NCBI GenBank assembly: GCA_040752835.1
Contig: JBFMGG010000007.1
Location: 496,001-560,000, forward strand
Source of the DNA: Campylobacterota bacterium
GTDB lineage: Bacteria; Campylobacterota; Campylobacteria; Campylobacterales; Sulfurimonadaceae
Direction: 5' to 3'
DNA length: 64,000 nucleotides
The position numbers were made by a program, and so were the translations under genes. The notes below the pieces were generated by a model. It made no database searches, had not been told where the DNA came from, and saw nothing but the letters and a program-made list of their open reading frames with translations. Below are positions 53,043 to 61,216 of the stretch, in pieces. The stretch's first letter is position 1. Each line of letters opens with the position of its first letter.

Positions 53043-54845
53043 TTAGGGAAGCGCGGGCTGCTTTTTGATATACCCCAGCTCATCGAGCTTGTTGTAGATC
53101 GCCGAGACGATTCCGCCGGTCGCTTCGCCCCCGTGTCCTCCGTGTTCGACCATAACCGTCACGATGAATTGCGGGCTGTCGGCCGGGCCGTAGGTCGTAA
53201 ACCATGCATGCGAACGTCTGAAATACTCCATCGAATGTTCGCTCTCGCGCTGTTTGACCCCCTGAGCGATCCCCGTCGTCTGGGCCGTCCCCGTTTTTCC
53301 CGCGATCGGGAAACGCGTATAGACGTAAGCTTTGGCGGTTCCGCCCGGATCGTTACATACCCCCCTCATCGCGCTTTGGACGATCGGTAGAATCTTTTTC
53401 TCCGCAGGCGTGAGGACATCGATCGGCTTGGGGGTGTAGGGGTTGTCCGAAATGGTTTTGGCAATATGGGGTATCGGCAGCTTCCCGGTCGCCATCAAAG
53501 CGGTGAACTGGGCGATCTGCATCGGGGTCACAAGAAAATCCCCCTGCCCAATCGACGTGTTGAGCGTCTCCCCCTGATACCACGGTTTGTTGAATTTTTT
53601 CCGTTTCCACTCGCGGCTGGGAACGGTTCCGATGAATTCGTTCGGCAAATCGATCCCCGTTTTCTTGCCCAGCCCCATCCGGATCAGCCCTTTGCTCATC
53701 CGCTCGATTCCGACTTGCAGACTCCCCTTGTAGAAGTAGTCGTCGCAGCTTTGGGTGATCGCTTTGGCCATGTCGGTACTGCCGTGTCCGCTGTGTTTCC
53801 AGCATCGAAACGCTCGGTTCCCCAGCTTCATGGACCCCGTACAGTAAACCTCGTCATGCTCGTTGAGAAGTCCGGAAGTGGCGTAAAGCATCCCCATCCC
53901 CGTTTTGATCGTCGATCCGGGGGGATAGAGTCCGTTGATCATTTTGTTGGTGAACGGCGCATCGACGCTCGTCATCAGGGCGTTCCACTCCGCCGAGCTG
54001 ATCCCCGAGACAAATGCGTTCAGGTCGTATTCGGGATAGCTTCCCGCCGCATAGACCGCCCCATAAACGTCCATGACGATAATGGAACCCACTTTTCCGG
54101 CGAAGAGTTCGCCGATGTAGTTTTGAAGCCGCATATCGATGTTGAGGACAAGGTTGCGATTTTCTTTCGTCGCGGTCCGACCCAGCTCCTCGATTTCGAT
54201 GTTCTGGGCGTTGACCTTGATACGGCGTTCCCCCGCGACCCCCTGAAGGTAATCGTTGTAGTATTTTTCGATCCCGTTTTTCCCGACGTGCCCGATCAGT
54301 TTGAGGGCGGGGTTGGAATCAATCTCTTTTTGGTTGGCCTTGGCGACGTAACCGATCAGATGGGCACCGACCGAACCGTAGGGATAAAGGCGTTTGGGGG
54401 ACGGCGAAATTTTGATCGTCTCGCGCAGGTTCATCAGCGCGTAAACGGGGATGATTTTTTCGTGCGGGATGAAATCGACGACGTCGATGAACGAGTGGTT
54501 GTAATACGAGTCCTGCTGTTTGTAGGTTTTGGCGATTTTTTTCGTATCCAGCCCCGGAATCATCGCATTGAGATAGGCGATTTCGCGTTCCAGCGCTGTC
54601 GCATCTTTTCCTTTGGTCAGGTGGGGGGCAAGGGCGATTTTGAACCCCAGTTCGTTGATGGCGATCGGTTCGTTGTTGCGGTCGAGAATCTCACCGCGCA
54701 CGGGAGCGGTCAATTCGCTTTTGATACTGTTGCGTTCGGAGAGGGTTTCGTAATACTCGTTCGACTGGATGGAGAGGTGAAACACCCGCACCAATAATCC
54801 CAGCCAGACGATCGCGAAAATGGCGAACAAAATCTTGATTTTCAT
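53043..54845 (-). CDS. mrdA: Penicillin-binding protein 2 (MrdA)
   Basis: A 600-residue class B PBP that crosslinks peptidoglycan during cell elongation. One N-terminal membrane helix (KILFAIFAIVWLGLLVRVFHL) is followed by the dimerisation domain and a transpeptidase domain with SxxK in YPPGSTIKTG, a second motif SCD, and KTGT in IAGKTGTAQT. It overlaps the small membrane gene upstream by 4 bases, as in mreD-mrdA arrangements. Confidence 0.95.
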   Translation of the reverse strand: MKIKILFAIFAIVWLGLLVRVFHLSIQSNEYYETLSERNSIKSELTAPVRGEILDRNNEPIAINELGFKIALAPHLTKGKDATALEREIAYLNAMIPGLDTKKIAKTYKQQDSYYNHSFIDVVDFIPHEKIIPVYALMNLRETIKISPSPKRLYPYGSVGAHLIGYVAKANQKEIDSNPALKLIGHVGKNGIEKYYNDYLQGVAGERRIKVNAQNIEIEELGRTATKENRNLVLNIDMRLQNYIGELFAGKVGSIIVMDVYGAVYAAGSYPEYDLNAFVSGISSAEWNALMTSVDAPFTNKMINGLYPPGSTIKTGMGMLYATSGLLNEHDEVYCTGSMKLGNRAFRCWKHSGHGSTDMAKAITQSCDDYFYKGSLQVGIERMSKGLIRMGLGKKTGIDLPNEFIGTVPSREWKRKKFNKPWYQGETLNTSIGQGDFLVTPMQIAQFTALMATGKLPIPHIAKTISDNPYTPKPIDVLTPAEKKILPIVQSAMRGVCNDPGGTAKAYVYTRFPIAGKTGTAQTTGIAQGVKQRESEHSMEYFRRSHAWFTTYGPADSPQFIVTVMVEHGGHGGEATGGIVSAIYNKLDELGYIKKQPALP

Positions 54846-55297
54846 ATCATCGCCGCCAGAATCAGAAATTCGATCACCATGTACAGCCCCATGTGCCAGT
54901 CCGCAGCGGGAACGTTGATCAGCAACACGCTATCGGCGATCCAGACGAAGAGCCAGTATCCCGGATACGCCAGCGCCACGAAAATCGCCGCGCGGCACAA
55001 CCGGCACTGGACCACCTGCTCGATTTTCGGAATCAGATAGCGGATCAGGAGCGCGAAAAAAAGCAGCGTGCTTCCGAACCAAAACCCTTTTTCGGCTTCG
55101 AAAATCAGCAACATCGCCGCCGCAGAAATCAATGCGAGCAGATCGTGGCGGTTCAGTGCCTGGTAATAGGCGAAAAACAAAATCGCCAGCATCGGCGGCA
55201 AAAACAGGTACATGCTGCTGAGACTGATGTAGACCAAAAACGCCGCCACCGCCAAAAAGCGGTTTACAATGTCTTGATAAGGGAAACTTCGTTGCAT
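54842..55297 (-). CDS. Small polytopic membrane protein in the MreD position
   Basis: About 151 residues with four to five membrane helices (YLFLPPMLAILFFAYYQAL; LLALISAAAMLLIFE; LLFFALLIRYLI; YMVIEFLILAAMI). MreD-like proteins have this size and sit just before mrdA, to which this gene is joined by a 4-base overlap. The start at 55297 is within the 3' end of the acetyltransferase gene; an alternative ATG at 55315 is equally possible. MreD identity is inference. Confidence 0.65.
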   Translation of the reverse strand: MQRSFPYQDIVNRFLAVAAFLVYISLSSMYLFLPPMLAILFFAYYQALNRHDLLALISAAAMLLIFEAEKGFWFGSTLLFFALLIRYLIPKIEQVVQCRLCRAAIFVALAYPGYWLFVWIADSVLLINVPAADWHMGLYMVIEFLILAAMI

Positions 55298-55728
55298 ACC
55301 GGAAAATGTTTGCATTTGATGCAGTCGGCCCAGATTTTGTGTTCGGGGATCGACTCTTTGGGGATTTCGACAAATCCCAGACGTTCGAAAAAGCGCTGCT
55401 GGTAAGTCAACGCCAAAACTTCTTTAAGGCCGAGTTTGCGCCCCTCTTCGCACGCCTTTTCGACCAGTTCACTGCCGATGCTACGTCCGCGATAATCGGG
55501 ATTGATGATCATCGAACGCAATTCGGCGAGGTTCGGAGAGTGGATGTGCAGCGCGCAAAAGCCGACGATCTTCTCCCCGTCCATCGCCAGCCAGTACGAA
55601 CGGATGTTCGTTGCGATTTCATCGTTGCTGCGGGGAAGGATCACCCCCGATTCGATTTCGGGCGCGACCAGGGCCTGCATCGCGGGAATATCGCGCAGAG
55701 TCGGTTTTTGATAGACGATCGTATTCAT
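55264..55728 (-). CDS. GNAT-type amino-acid N-acetyltransferase
   Basis: A 154-residue acetyltransferase. The acetyl-CoA loop reads RSMIINPDYRGRSIGSELVEKA, preceded by LAELRS. It resembles the short, C-terminal-domain-only N-acetylglutamate synthase (ArgA type) used for arginine biosynthesis in bacteria lacking the full enzyme. The C-terminus carries three cysteines in DCIKCKHFPVCNE. It overlaps engB by 4 bases and the membrane gene by about 30. Confidence 0.72.
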   Translation of the reverse strand: MNTIVYQKPTLRDIPAMQALVAPEIESGVILPRSNDEIATNIRSYWLAMDGEKIVGFCALHIHSPNLAELRSMIINPDYRGRSIGSELVEKACEEGRKLGLKEVLALTYQQRFFERLGFVEIPKESIPEHKIWADCIKCKHFPVCNEVSLIKTL

Positions 55729-56336
55729 GCGGGCTCTTGTTTGAGAAGGCCGTAGAGGGTTTCAACCACCGTTTCGACCCCGCGCCGCTTGGAATTGGAG
55801 ACCATCAACGCTCCGGGAAACCGTTTTTTGAGTTCGGAAAGCTCTTTTTGGTTCAATTTGTCGATTTTGGTAAAAACCCGAAGAATCGTCTGCTCCGGTG
55901 CGCAGATCTGTTCGAGGTATTCGCTGACCGAAGCATCGATCTCGAGATCGGGATGGCGGCTGTCGATGAGGTGGACGAAGACCTTGATCTGTTCTCTCTG
56001 CGAAATATAGGCGGTGAGGTTGCTTTCCCAGTCGCTTTTGAGACTTTTGGCCACCTTGGCGTATCCGAATCCGGGGAGATCGACGAATTTGGCGTGGAGC
56101 CGTTCTTGGGTGTCTCGGTCGATGAATACGACGTCGAAATAGTTGATCAGGCGCGTTTTGCCGGGTGTGGCCGATACCTTTGCCAGCGATTTACGGTTGG
56201 TCAGAGTATTCAGGAGGGAACTTTTCCCGGTATTTGAACGCGCCATAAAGGCGACTTCGTTTTGCTCGTCGTTTGAAGGGGCCAGCTTGATACTGGGGGC
56301 CGACGTCAGGAACGAAGCGTCTATGATTTCGATCAT
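55725..56336 (-). CDS. engB: Ribosome-assembly GTPase EngB/YsxC
   Basis: A 203-residue GTPase needed for 50S ribosome assembly. G1 reads ARSNTGKSSLLN, G3 is VDLPGFGYAKV and G4 is FTKIDKLN. The start overlaps lptA by 4 bases. Confidence 0.95.
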   Translation of the reverse strand: MIEIIDASFLTSAPSIKLAPSNDEQNEVAFMARSNTGKSSLLNTLTNRKSLAKVSATPGKTRLINYFDVVFIDRDTQERLHAKFVDLPGFGYAKVAKSLKSDWESNLTAYISQREQIKVFVHLIDSRHPDLEIDASVSEYLEQICAPEQTILRVFTKIDKLNQKELSELKKRFPGALMVSNSKRRGVETVVETLYGLLKQEPA

Positions 56337-56824
56337 TTCGCCTTCGCCTTCGGTTTTTTCTCTTTCTCCTCGAGAGTGAACACCATGATCACCGGCTCGC
56401 CTTTGGTGCTTTCGGCGACCGCTTCCCCTTTGATCGTGTTGACGACGACTTTATCTCCCTGAACGCGACGGAAATCATCGATACGGATGAGATCGACCTT
56501 CTTGTAGAAATGGTATTCGCTTTCGTTCGGATAATAGACCGCCGTCTGCGATTTTCCTTTGTAGATCTCTTTGAGCTCGGTCACGATGTAAAACGATACG
56601 TCCCCTTCGGCGACGTATTTGACCGGTTTGCGCTGTGCGTCGGTGTAGATGGTCACTTTCGACGCGTTAAGATCGTCCAGCCCTTTAGTCACTTTCACGT
56701 TCCCCGTAAAAACAGAAATCCCCTTTTGCTGGTCTCCTTTGAAGTTTTCCGAAACGACTTTGAGTTCCTCGGCACAAAGTGCGAGCAGTGAGAGAGGAAG
56801 CAAAAAAGAAAAAAGTTTGATCAT
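56333..56824 (-). CDS. lptA: LptA-like periplasmic LPS-transport protein
   Basis: A 163-residue protein with a signal peptide (MIKLFSFLLPLSLLALCAEE). The OstA fold is seen as repeats of short strands: GISVFTGNVKVTKGLDDLNASKVTIYTD and QGDKVVVNTIKGEAVAEST. It bridges LPS from the inner to the outer membrane. It lies next to an LptC-like gene. The end is Lys-rich. Confidence 0.85.
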   Translation of the reverse strand: MIKLFSFLLPLSLLALCAEELKVVSENFKGDQQKGISVFTGNVKVTKGLDDLNASKVTIYTDAQRKPVKYVAEGDVSFYIVTELKEIYKGKSQTAVYYPNESEYHFYKKVDLIRIDDFRRVQGDKVVVNTIKGEAVAESTKGEPVIMVFTLEEKEKKPKAKAK

Positions 56825-56834
56825 CGATAAATTC

Positions 56835-57344
56835 CTAGTCTAATTGGTAAATTCCCTGTACCGCATTGGCGGATACGGTTTTTTGCTCGGTATCGTAGTT
56901 GAGCCGCCGCCCGTCGACGCGGTTGGCGTTTTGGGTGATGACGAAAGGGCCTTCCGTACTGATCCGCGATTGTTTCGCGTCGTACTTACCCTCCTGCGAG
57001 CGGAACTCCAGCCCGTCGGCACGCCGATAGCGGACGTTTCCCTCCACTACGAGAACGTCGTCACGGTAAAGTGCGGTGTCCGAACGGATCGTCTGGAACT
57101 GCGTTTTCGTATTATCGCTAAAATTTGCTTGCGTTATCTCATAACGGTCGTCGAATTTTTTCCCTTCTTTCCCCTCGAGGATATGATCGACCCCGCGATG
57201 GGAAATCTCGTAAAGCGAAAACGAAAAAAGGTGTATTTTGGGGACTTCGGCCCGGTTTTTCTCTCCCTGCGCAGCAGGGGAAAAATAGCCGTACATCCCC
57301 ATCAGCAGCCCCAGAACCAACACAAAAAAAAGATTGATCGACAT
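56835..57344 (-). CDS. lptC: LptC-like LPS-export protein
   Basis: A 169-residue protein with one N-terminal membrane helix (LFFVLVLGLLMGMYGYF) and a periplasmic beta domain of the OstA/LptC type (LVVEGNVRYRRADGLEFRSQEGKYDAKQSRISTEG). The start ATG at 57344 overlaps the kdsC stop (TAATG). Gene order kdsC-lptC-lptA is the usual LPS-transport cluster. Confidence 0.85.
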   Translation of the reverse strand: MSINLFFVLVLGLLMGMYGYFSPAAQGEKNRAEVPKIHLFSFSLYEISHRGVDHILEGKEGKKFDDRYEITQANFSDNTKTQFQTIRSDTALYRDDVLVVEGNVRYRRADGLEFRSQEGKYDAKQSRISTEGPFVITQNANRVDGRRLNYDTEQKTVSANAVQGIYQLD

Positions 57345-57835
57345 TACAGCCACGGCTCCAGGAATTTTTCCTCTTCGCCGTTAAAACGGATCGTCTTTTC
57401 GATCATTTCGCGTACACACGCATCCCCGCCACGCCGATCAAGGACGTTGGCGAACGAACGGATGTATTCCGACCCGTCGCTGGGGGTATAAGGCTGGGCC
57501 ACCCAGCGCAGCAGCCGGTAATCGTTCAGATCGTCGCCGATCGCGGCGACCTCGTCGGACGTAATCCCGAGTTTGTCGCATAATTCACGGGCAACCGCAA
57601 GTTTGTCCTTGACCCCCTGGTAAAAATGCTCGATCCCAAGCTCTTTCGCACGGTGGGCGACGATCGTCGAATCGCGTCCGGTGATGATGGCGGCATGGTG
57701 GCCGAGTTTCTGCCATCCTTTGATCGCGAACCCGTCTTTGACATTGAAATTTTTCAGTTCGACACCCTCGGAGGTGTAGATGATCTTCCCCTCCGTCAGA
57801 CAACCGTCGACGTCGAGAATCAGCAGCCGGATCAC
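57344..57835 (-). CDS. kdsC: KdsC-type 3-deoxy-D-manno-octulosonate-8-phosphate phosphatase
   Basis: A 163-residue HAD-family phosphatase that releases Kdo for LPS core. The nucleophile motif is LDVDGCLTEG, followed by IITGRDS and AAIGDDLNDYRLLRW. It overlaps hisB by 4 bases and lptC by one. Confidence 0.93.
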   Translation of the reverse strand: MIRLLILDVDGCLTEGKIIYTSEGVELKNFNVKDGFAIKGWQKLGHHAAIITGRDSTIVAHRAKELGIEHFYQGVKDKLAVARELCDKLGITSDEVAAIGDDLNDYRLLRWVAQPYTPSDGSEYIRSFANVLDRRGGDACVREMIEKTIRFNGEEEKFLEPWL

Positions 57836-58404
57836 AGCACCCCTTTGGTGCTGGGTATACCGGCGCGCTCGTTGACCGCAAGCGCACGGCGCAGGGCTAC
57901 CGCCAGCGATTTAAACGCCGCTTCGACGATGTGGTGCCGGTTTTTCCCCCGCTGCATCACGATGTGTGCCGTAATCCCCGCGTTGAACACGACGGCGCGA
58001 AAAAACTCTTCGGCCAGTTCGGCGTCGAACTCGCCGATTTTCCCGCTGACGTCCACTTCGTAAACGAGATAGGGACGGTTGCTCAGATCGATGTCGCAGC
58101 TCACGGCCGCCTCGTCCATGACGATGACGGCACTCCCAAACCGTTCCACTTTTTCAATCGGATAGATCGCTTCGCGCAGAGCCTGCCCCAGAACGATTCC
58201 GATGTCCTCGACGCTGTGGTGATCGTCGATATGGACGTCGCCGACACACGTCACGTTCAGGTCAAACTGCGCGTGTTTGGCAAAACTCTCGAGCATGTGA
58301 TCCAAAAAACCGACTTTGGTCGATACGGTGCTTTTGCCTTCCCCGCGAATCGCGAGTGAAAGGGTAATGTCGGTCTCTTTGGTGGTACGCTTTTTTTGGA
58401 TCAT
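57832..58404 (-). CDS. hisB: Imidazoleglycerol-phosphate dehydratase
   Basis: A 190-residue monofunctional HisB for histidine synthesis. Metal-binding motifs are GFLDHMLESFAKHAQF and DDHHSVEDIGIVLGQAL, with HHIVEAAFKSLAVALRRA near the end. It is co-transcribed with kdsC by a 4-base overlap. Confidence 0.96.
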   Translation of the reverse strand: MIQKKRTTKETDITLSLAIRGEGKSTVSTKVGFLDHMLESFAKHAQFDLNVTCVGDVHIDDHHSVEDIGIVLGQALREAIYPIEKVERFGSAVIVMDEAAVSCDIDLSNRPYLVYEVDVSGKIGEFDAELAEEFFRAVVFNAGITAHIVMQRGKNRHHIVEAAFKSLAVALRRALAVNERAGIPSTKGVL

Positions 58405-58405
58405 C

Positions 58406-59209
58406 CTATTCCCTTATGATAAACGCGCCTTCAAAGTAGCCGCGTGATATGAAATCGCGTGCTTCGGCCTCACTTTTGAACCCGCCGAGCCAAACGCGAA
58501 ATAGTCGTTTGTTATTATACTCTGTATCTTTGATAATTGCGCTGTAGCCGTTATAACTCGCGTATTTCTGCTTGGTCGCCGTCGCCCCTTCAAACCGCTC
58601 GAACGATCCGATCTGGACGAAAAAGGAGGTCAGCACCGATTCGCGAGGTCCTTTGGCTACGCGCGCCATGTCGATGGTTCGCATCCCTGAGGGTTCGAAA
58701 CCGAGGACTTCGAGGGTGACGGGAGCCGTGCCCGTTTTATCGACGCCGATCTGCTGGGCGGCGGCAAACGAGAGGTCGATGATCCGCGTTTCCACAAACG
58801 GGCCGCGGTCGTTGATCCGGACGACCGTCTGCGCGTCGGTACGGGTGTTCGTTACCCGTACGACGGTATTCATCGGCAGGGTTTTATGGGCGGCGGTCAT
58901 GGCGTACATATCGTACGCTTCGCCGTTGGAGGTCGATTTGCCGTGGAAGTCGGGCCCGTACCAGCTCGCAACGCCGCTGAAAGTATCCCCTACCCGCACG
59001 ACGGTGGGATAATACTCTTTTCCCATCACCGTGTAGGGACGCATCGTCGCATGCAACTCGCCGTTTTTCTTGTAAATATTCGACGAGCTCATCGCGAGCT
59101 TTTCGGAAGGGTATTTCTGCGAGGGTCTGGGCTGATAACTGTAAGAGCCCGTATGGGTTGTACAACCGCCGATCAGCAGCGCCAATCCGAACAGCAAAAC
59201 TTTAATCAT
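58406..59209 (-). CDS. rlpA: RlpA-like septal ring lytic transglycosylase lipoprotein
   Basis: A 267-residue lipoprotein (lipobox in LALLIGGCTTHT). The double-psi beta-barrel domain has SGVASWYGPDFHGKSTSNGEAYDMY and VVRINDRGPFVETRIIDLS. A C-terminal SPOR domain (FFVQIGSFERFEGATATKQK) targets denuded peptidoglycan. The start ATG at 59209 overlaps mltD by 8 bases. Confidence 0.9.
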   Translation of the reverse strand: MIKVLLFGLALLIGGCTTHTGSYSYQPRPSQKYPSEKLAMSSSNIYKKNGELHATMRPYTVMGKEYYPTVVRVGDTFSGVASWYGPDFHGKSTSNGEAYDMYAMTAAHKTLPMNTVVRVTNTRTDAQTVVRINDRGPFVETRIIDLSFAAAQQIGVDKTGTAPVTLEVLGFEPSGMRTIDMARVAKGPRESVLTSFFVQIGSFERFEGATATKQKYASYNGYSAIIKDTEYNNKRLFRVWLGGFKSEAEARDFISRGYFEGAFIIRE

Positions 59210-60422
59210 CAACCTTTATCTCCTCACCCTCTTTGAGCACGTTCGACACAAACGGATTTTTCGCTTTGATCTGATCTATCGTCATATTATACAGTTCGGC
59301 GACTGAATCGACGGTTTCGCCGAGTTTGGCTTTGTGAAATTTCGTATTTTTGAGGTAGGGTTTATTGATCGGTATCCGGACGTTGCGGTTTTTGCCGATA
59401 TCGGCATCCGTACCGATCATGTTCTCGCGCATGATTGCCCCGGAGGGGACGTTGTAACGCTTGGAAAGCTGGGCCACCGTTTCCCCCGATTTGACCCGGT
59501 GCATCACAAAATAGCCTTTGAGTTCACGGGTGCGGAACCGCTCGCGGAATACCGGAAGTTTCTCTTTGGGAATGTAGATGGGATAGGCCTGCTGATCGGG
59601 CGGTGTCACCCCTTTCTTGAGATGGGTATTGAGACGGACGAGATTTTTTTTGGGCATTTCGAGGACCGCCGCGATCCGGTCTATCTCTTCCCCCTCGGGC
59701 AGATACACCGTGGCGATGGGATTGTCGTGTTCTTTTCCGAGCAGGGTATCGTACTGGATTTCGGATAAAAACACCTCGTCGGTCGCCAGCAATGCAAGGG
59801 CGAGAACTTTGCGGAGGTAGCGGCGGCTTTCGGGCGGGATGTAGGCACGCTTGGGATCGGCCAGTACATGTACGTCCGATGTGCCGGCCTGACGTATCGC
59901 CTTGTACAGTTTTCCTTCCCCGCAATTGTAGGCGATCAGGGCAAGATACCATTTTCCGAACATTTTTTTCAGTGCACTGAGATAGGCGATCGCCGCGCGG
60001 GTCGATTTGACGTGGTCGCGCCGCTCGTCGACGAACTGGTTGACCGCCAATCCGTGCAGTTTCCCGGTCCCTTCCATGAACTGCCACAATCCCGCCGCTC
60101 CGCGCGTCGACGAAGTGCTCACTTCCAGCCGCGATTCGGCCAGTGCGATAAAGAGGAATTCCTTGGGAAGGTCCGATTGCGCGATCAGCGAAGTGAGCAT
60201 CGGGATAAAGGTCCCCGCGTTTTCGCTCGAATCGGCGAAGCCGTTCATCCTGCACTCACGGCGTTTTTGGTCGTAGATGTCGTGCAGGTAGGGATCGCGC
60301 AGAAAGGAAGCTGGAAGGTCGAAGCGTTTGAGGACTTCGATTTTCTCACGGTCGGCAGGATCAAAACCGACCCCGAAAAGCCAGAGGGGAACGAACAGCG
60401 CCATCACCAGGATTTTCGTCAT
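59202..60422 (-). CDS. mltD: MltD-like lytic transglycosylase with LysM domains
   Basis: A 406-residue murein hydrolase with a signal peptide (ILVMALFVPLWLFGVG). The catalytic domain has Glu in ALAESRLEVSTSSTRGAAGLWQFM and later LIAYNCGEGKLYKAI. Two LysM motifs follow near the C-terminus (VKSGETVAQLSKRYNV and AKLGETVDSVAELYNM). The start at 60422 has a GAGGAGGGG site. It belongs to the run of envelope genes. Confidence 0.9.
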   Translation of the reverse strand: MTKILVMALFVPLWLFGVGFDPADREKIEVLKRFDLPASFLRDPYLHDIYDQKRRECRMNGFADSSENAGTFIPMLTSLIAQSDLPKEFLFIALAESRLEVSTSSTRGAAGLWQFMEGTGKLHGLAVNQFVDERRDHVKSTRAAIAYLSALKKMFGKWYLALIAYNCGEGKLYKAIRQAGTSDVHVLADPKRAYIPPESRRYLRKVLALALLATDEVFLSEIQYDTLLGKEHDNPIATVYLPEGEEIDRIAAVLEMPKKNLVRLNTHLKKGVTPPDQQAYPIYIPKEKLPVFRERFRTRELKGYFVMHRVKSGETVAQLSKRYNVPSGAIMRENMIGTDADIGKNRNVRIPINKPYLKNTKFHKAKLGETVDSVAELYNMTIDQIKAKNPFVSNVLKEGEEIKVDD

Positions 60423-60439
60423 ACGTCCCCTCCTCATCG

Positions 60440-61216
60440 CTACAACGTCCGGAACAGGAGTTTCGCGTTGGCGGTGGTCAGTGCCTCGATCTCGCCGGGC
60501 GGCATCCCCAGAAGTTCGGCCATCTTGTCGGCTACGTATCGGGTGTACGCGCTCTCGTTGCGCGTTCCCCGGTGTGGATGGGGGGTCAGGTAGGGGCCGT
60601 CCGTTTCGATCAGCAGCTTGTCACGCGGAATTTTCGGCAGAACCTGGATCAGTTTTTTGGCGTTTTGAAACGTCACCACACCGCCGATCCCGAAATAAAA
60701 CCCCTCCTTCGAGAGGCTAAGGAGCTCTTCGTCGGCGTTGTAGCAGTGCAAAACGCCTCCAACTTCCCTGGCATTCTCTTCTTGCAGAACCATTTTCGCG
60801 TCATGACTGGCATCCCGGATATGGACAATGAGCGGTTTCCCGACTTTTCTGGCGAAACGGATCTGTTCGCGGAATACGTGCGCCTGACGCTCTTTCTCGG
60901 AGCGTTTTTCCTCGTCTGAGCCTTCCAGCCGGAAATAATCGAGTCCGCATTCGCCCACGGCGACGCATTTGGGATGTGCCGCATAACGATCGAAATCGAC
61001 CGTTTCGAACGTTTCCATATCGTAGGGGTGAACCCCTACGGCGAAATAAACGTCATCGTGCGCTTCGGCGAGTTCGACCGCCCGATCGAGCGTCGAGGGG
61101 TGGGCTCCGGGTATGATAAACGCTTCGACCCCCGCGTCACGGGCGCGTGCGATCATGGCGTCAAAATCGTCGCGGTAACGTTCGTCGTCGAGGTGGATGT
61201 GGGTATCGATGATCAT
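60440..61216 (-). CDS. tatD: TatD-family metal-dependent hydrolase
   Basis: A 258-residue deoxyribonuclease-like hydrolase. The metal ligands are in IDTHIHLDDERY, AVGVHPYDME, VGECGLDYFRLEGSDEE, IVHIRDASH and LIETDGPYLTPHPHRGTRNE. It overlaps recN by 4 bases. Confidence 0.94.
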   Translation of the reverse strand: MIIDTHIHLDDERYRDDFDAMIARARDAGVEAFIIPGAHPSTLDRAVELAEAHDDVYFAVGVHPYDMETFETVDFDRYAAHPKCVAVGECGLDYFRLEGSDEEKRSEKERQAHVFREQIRFARKVGKPLIVHIRDASHDAKMVLQEENAREVGGVLHCYNADEELLSLSKEGFYFGIGGVVTFQNAKKLIQVLPKIPRDKLLIETDGPYLTPHPHRGTRNESAYTRYVADKMAELLGMPPGEIEALTTANAKLLFRTL

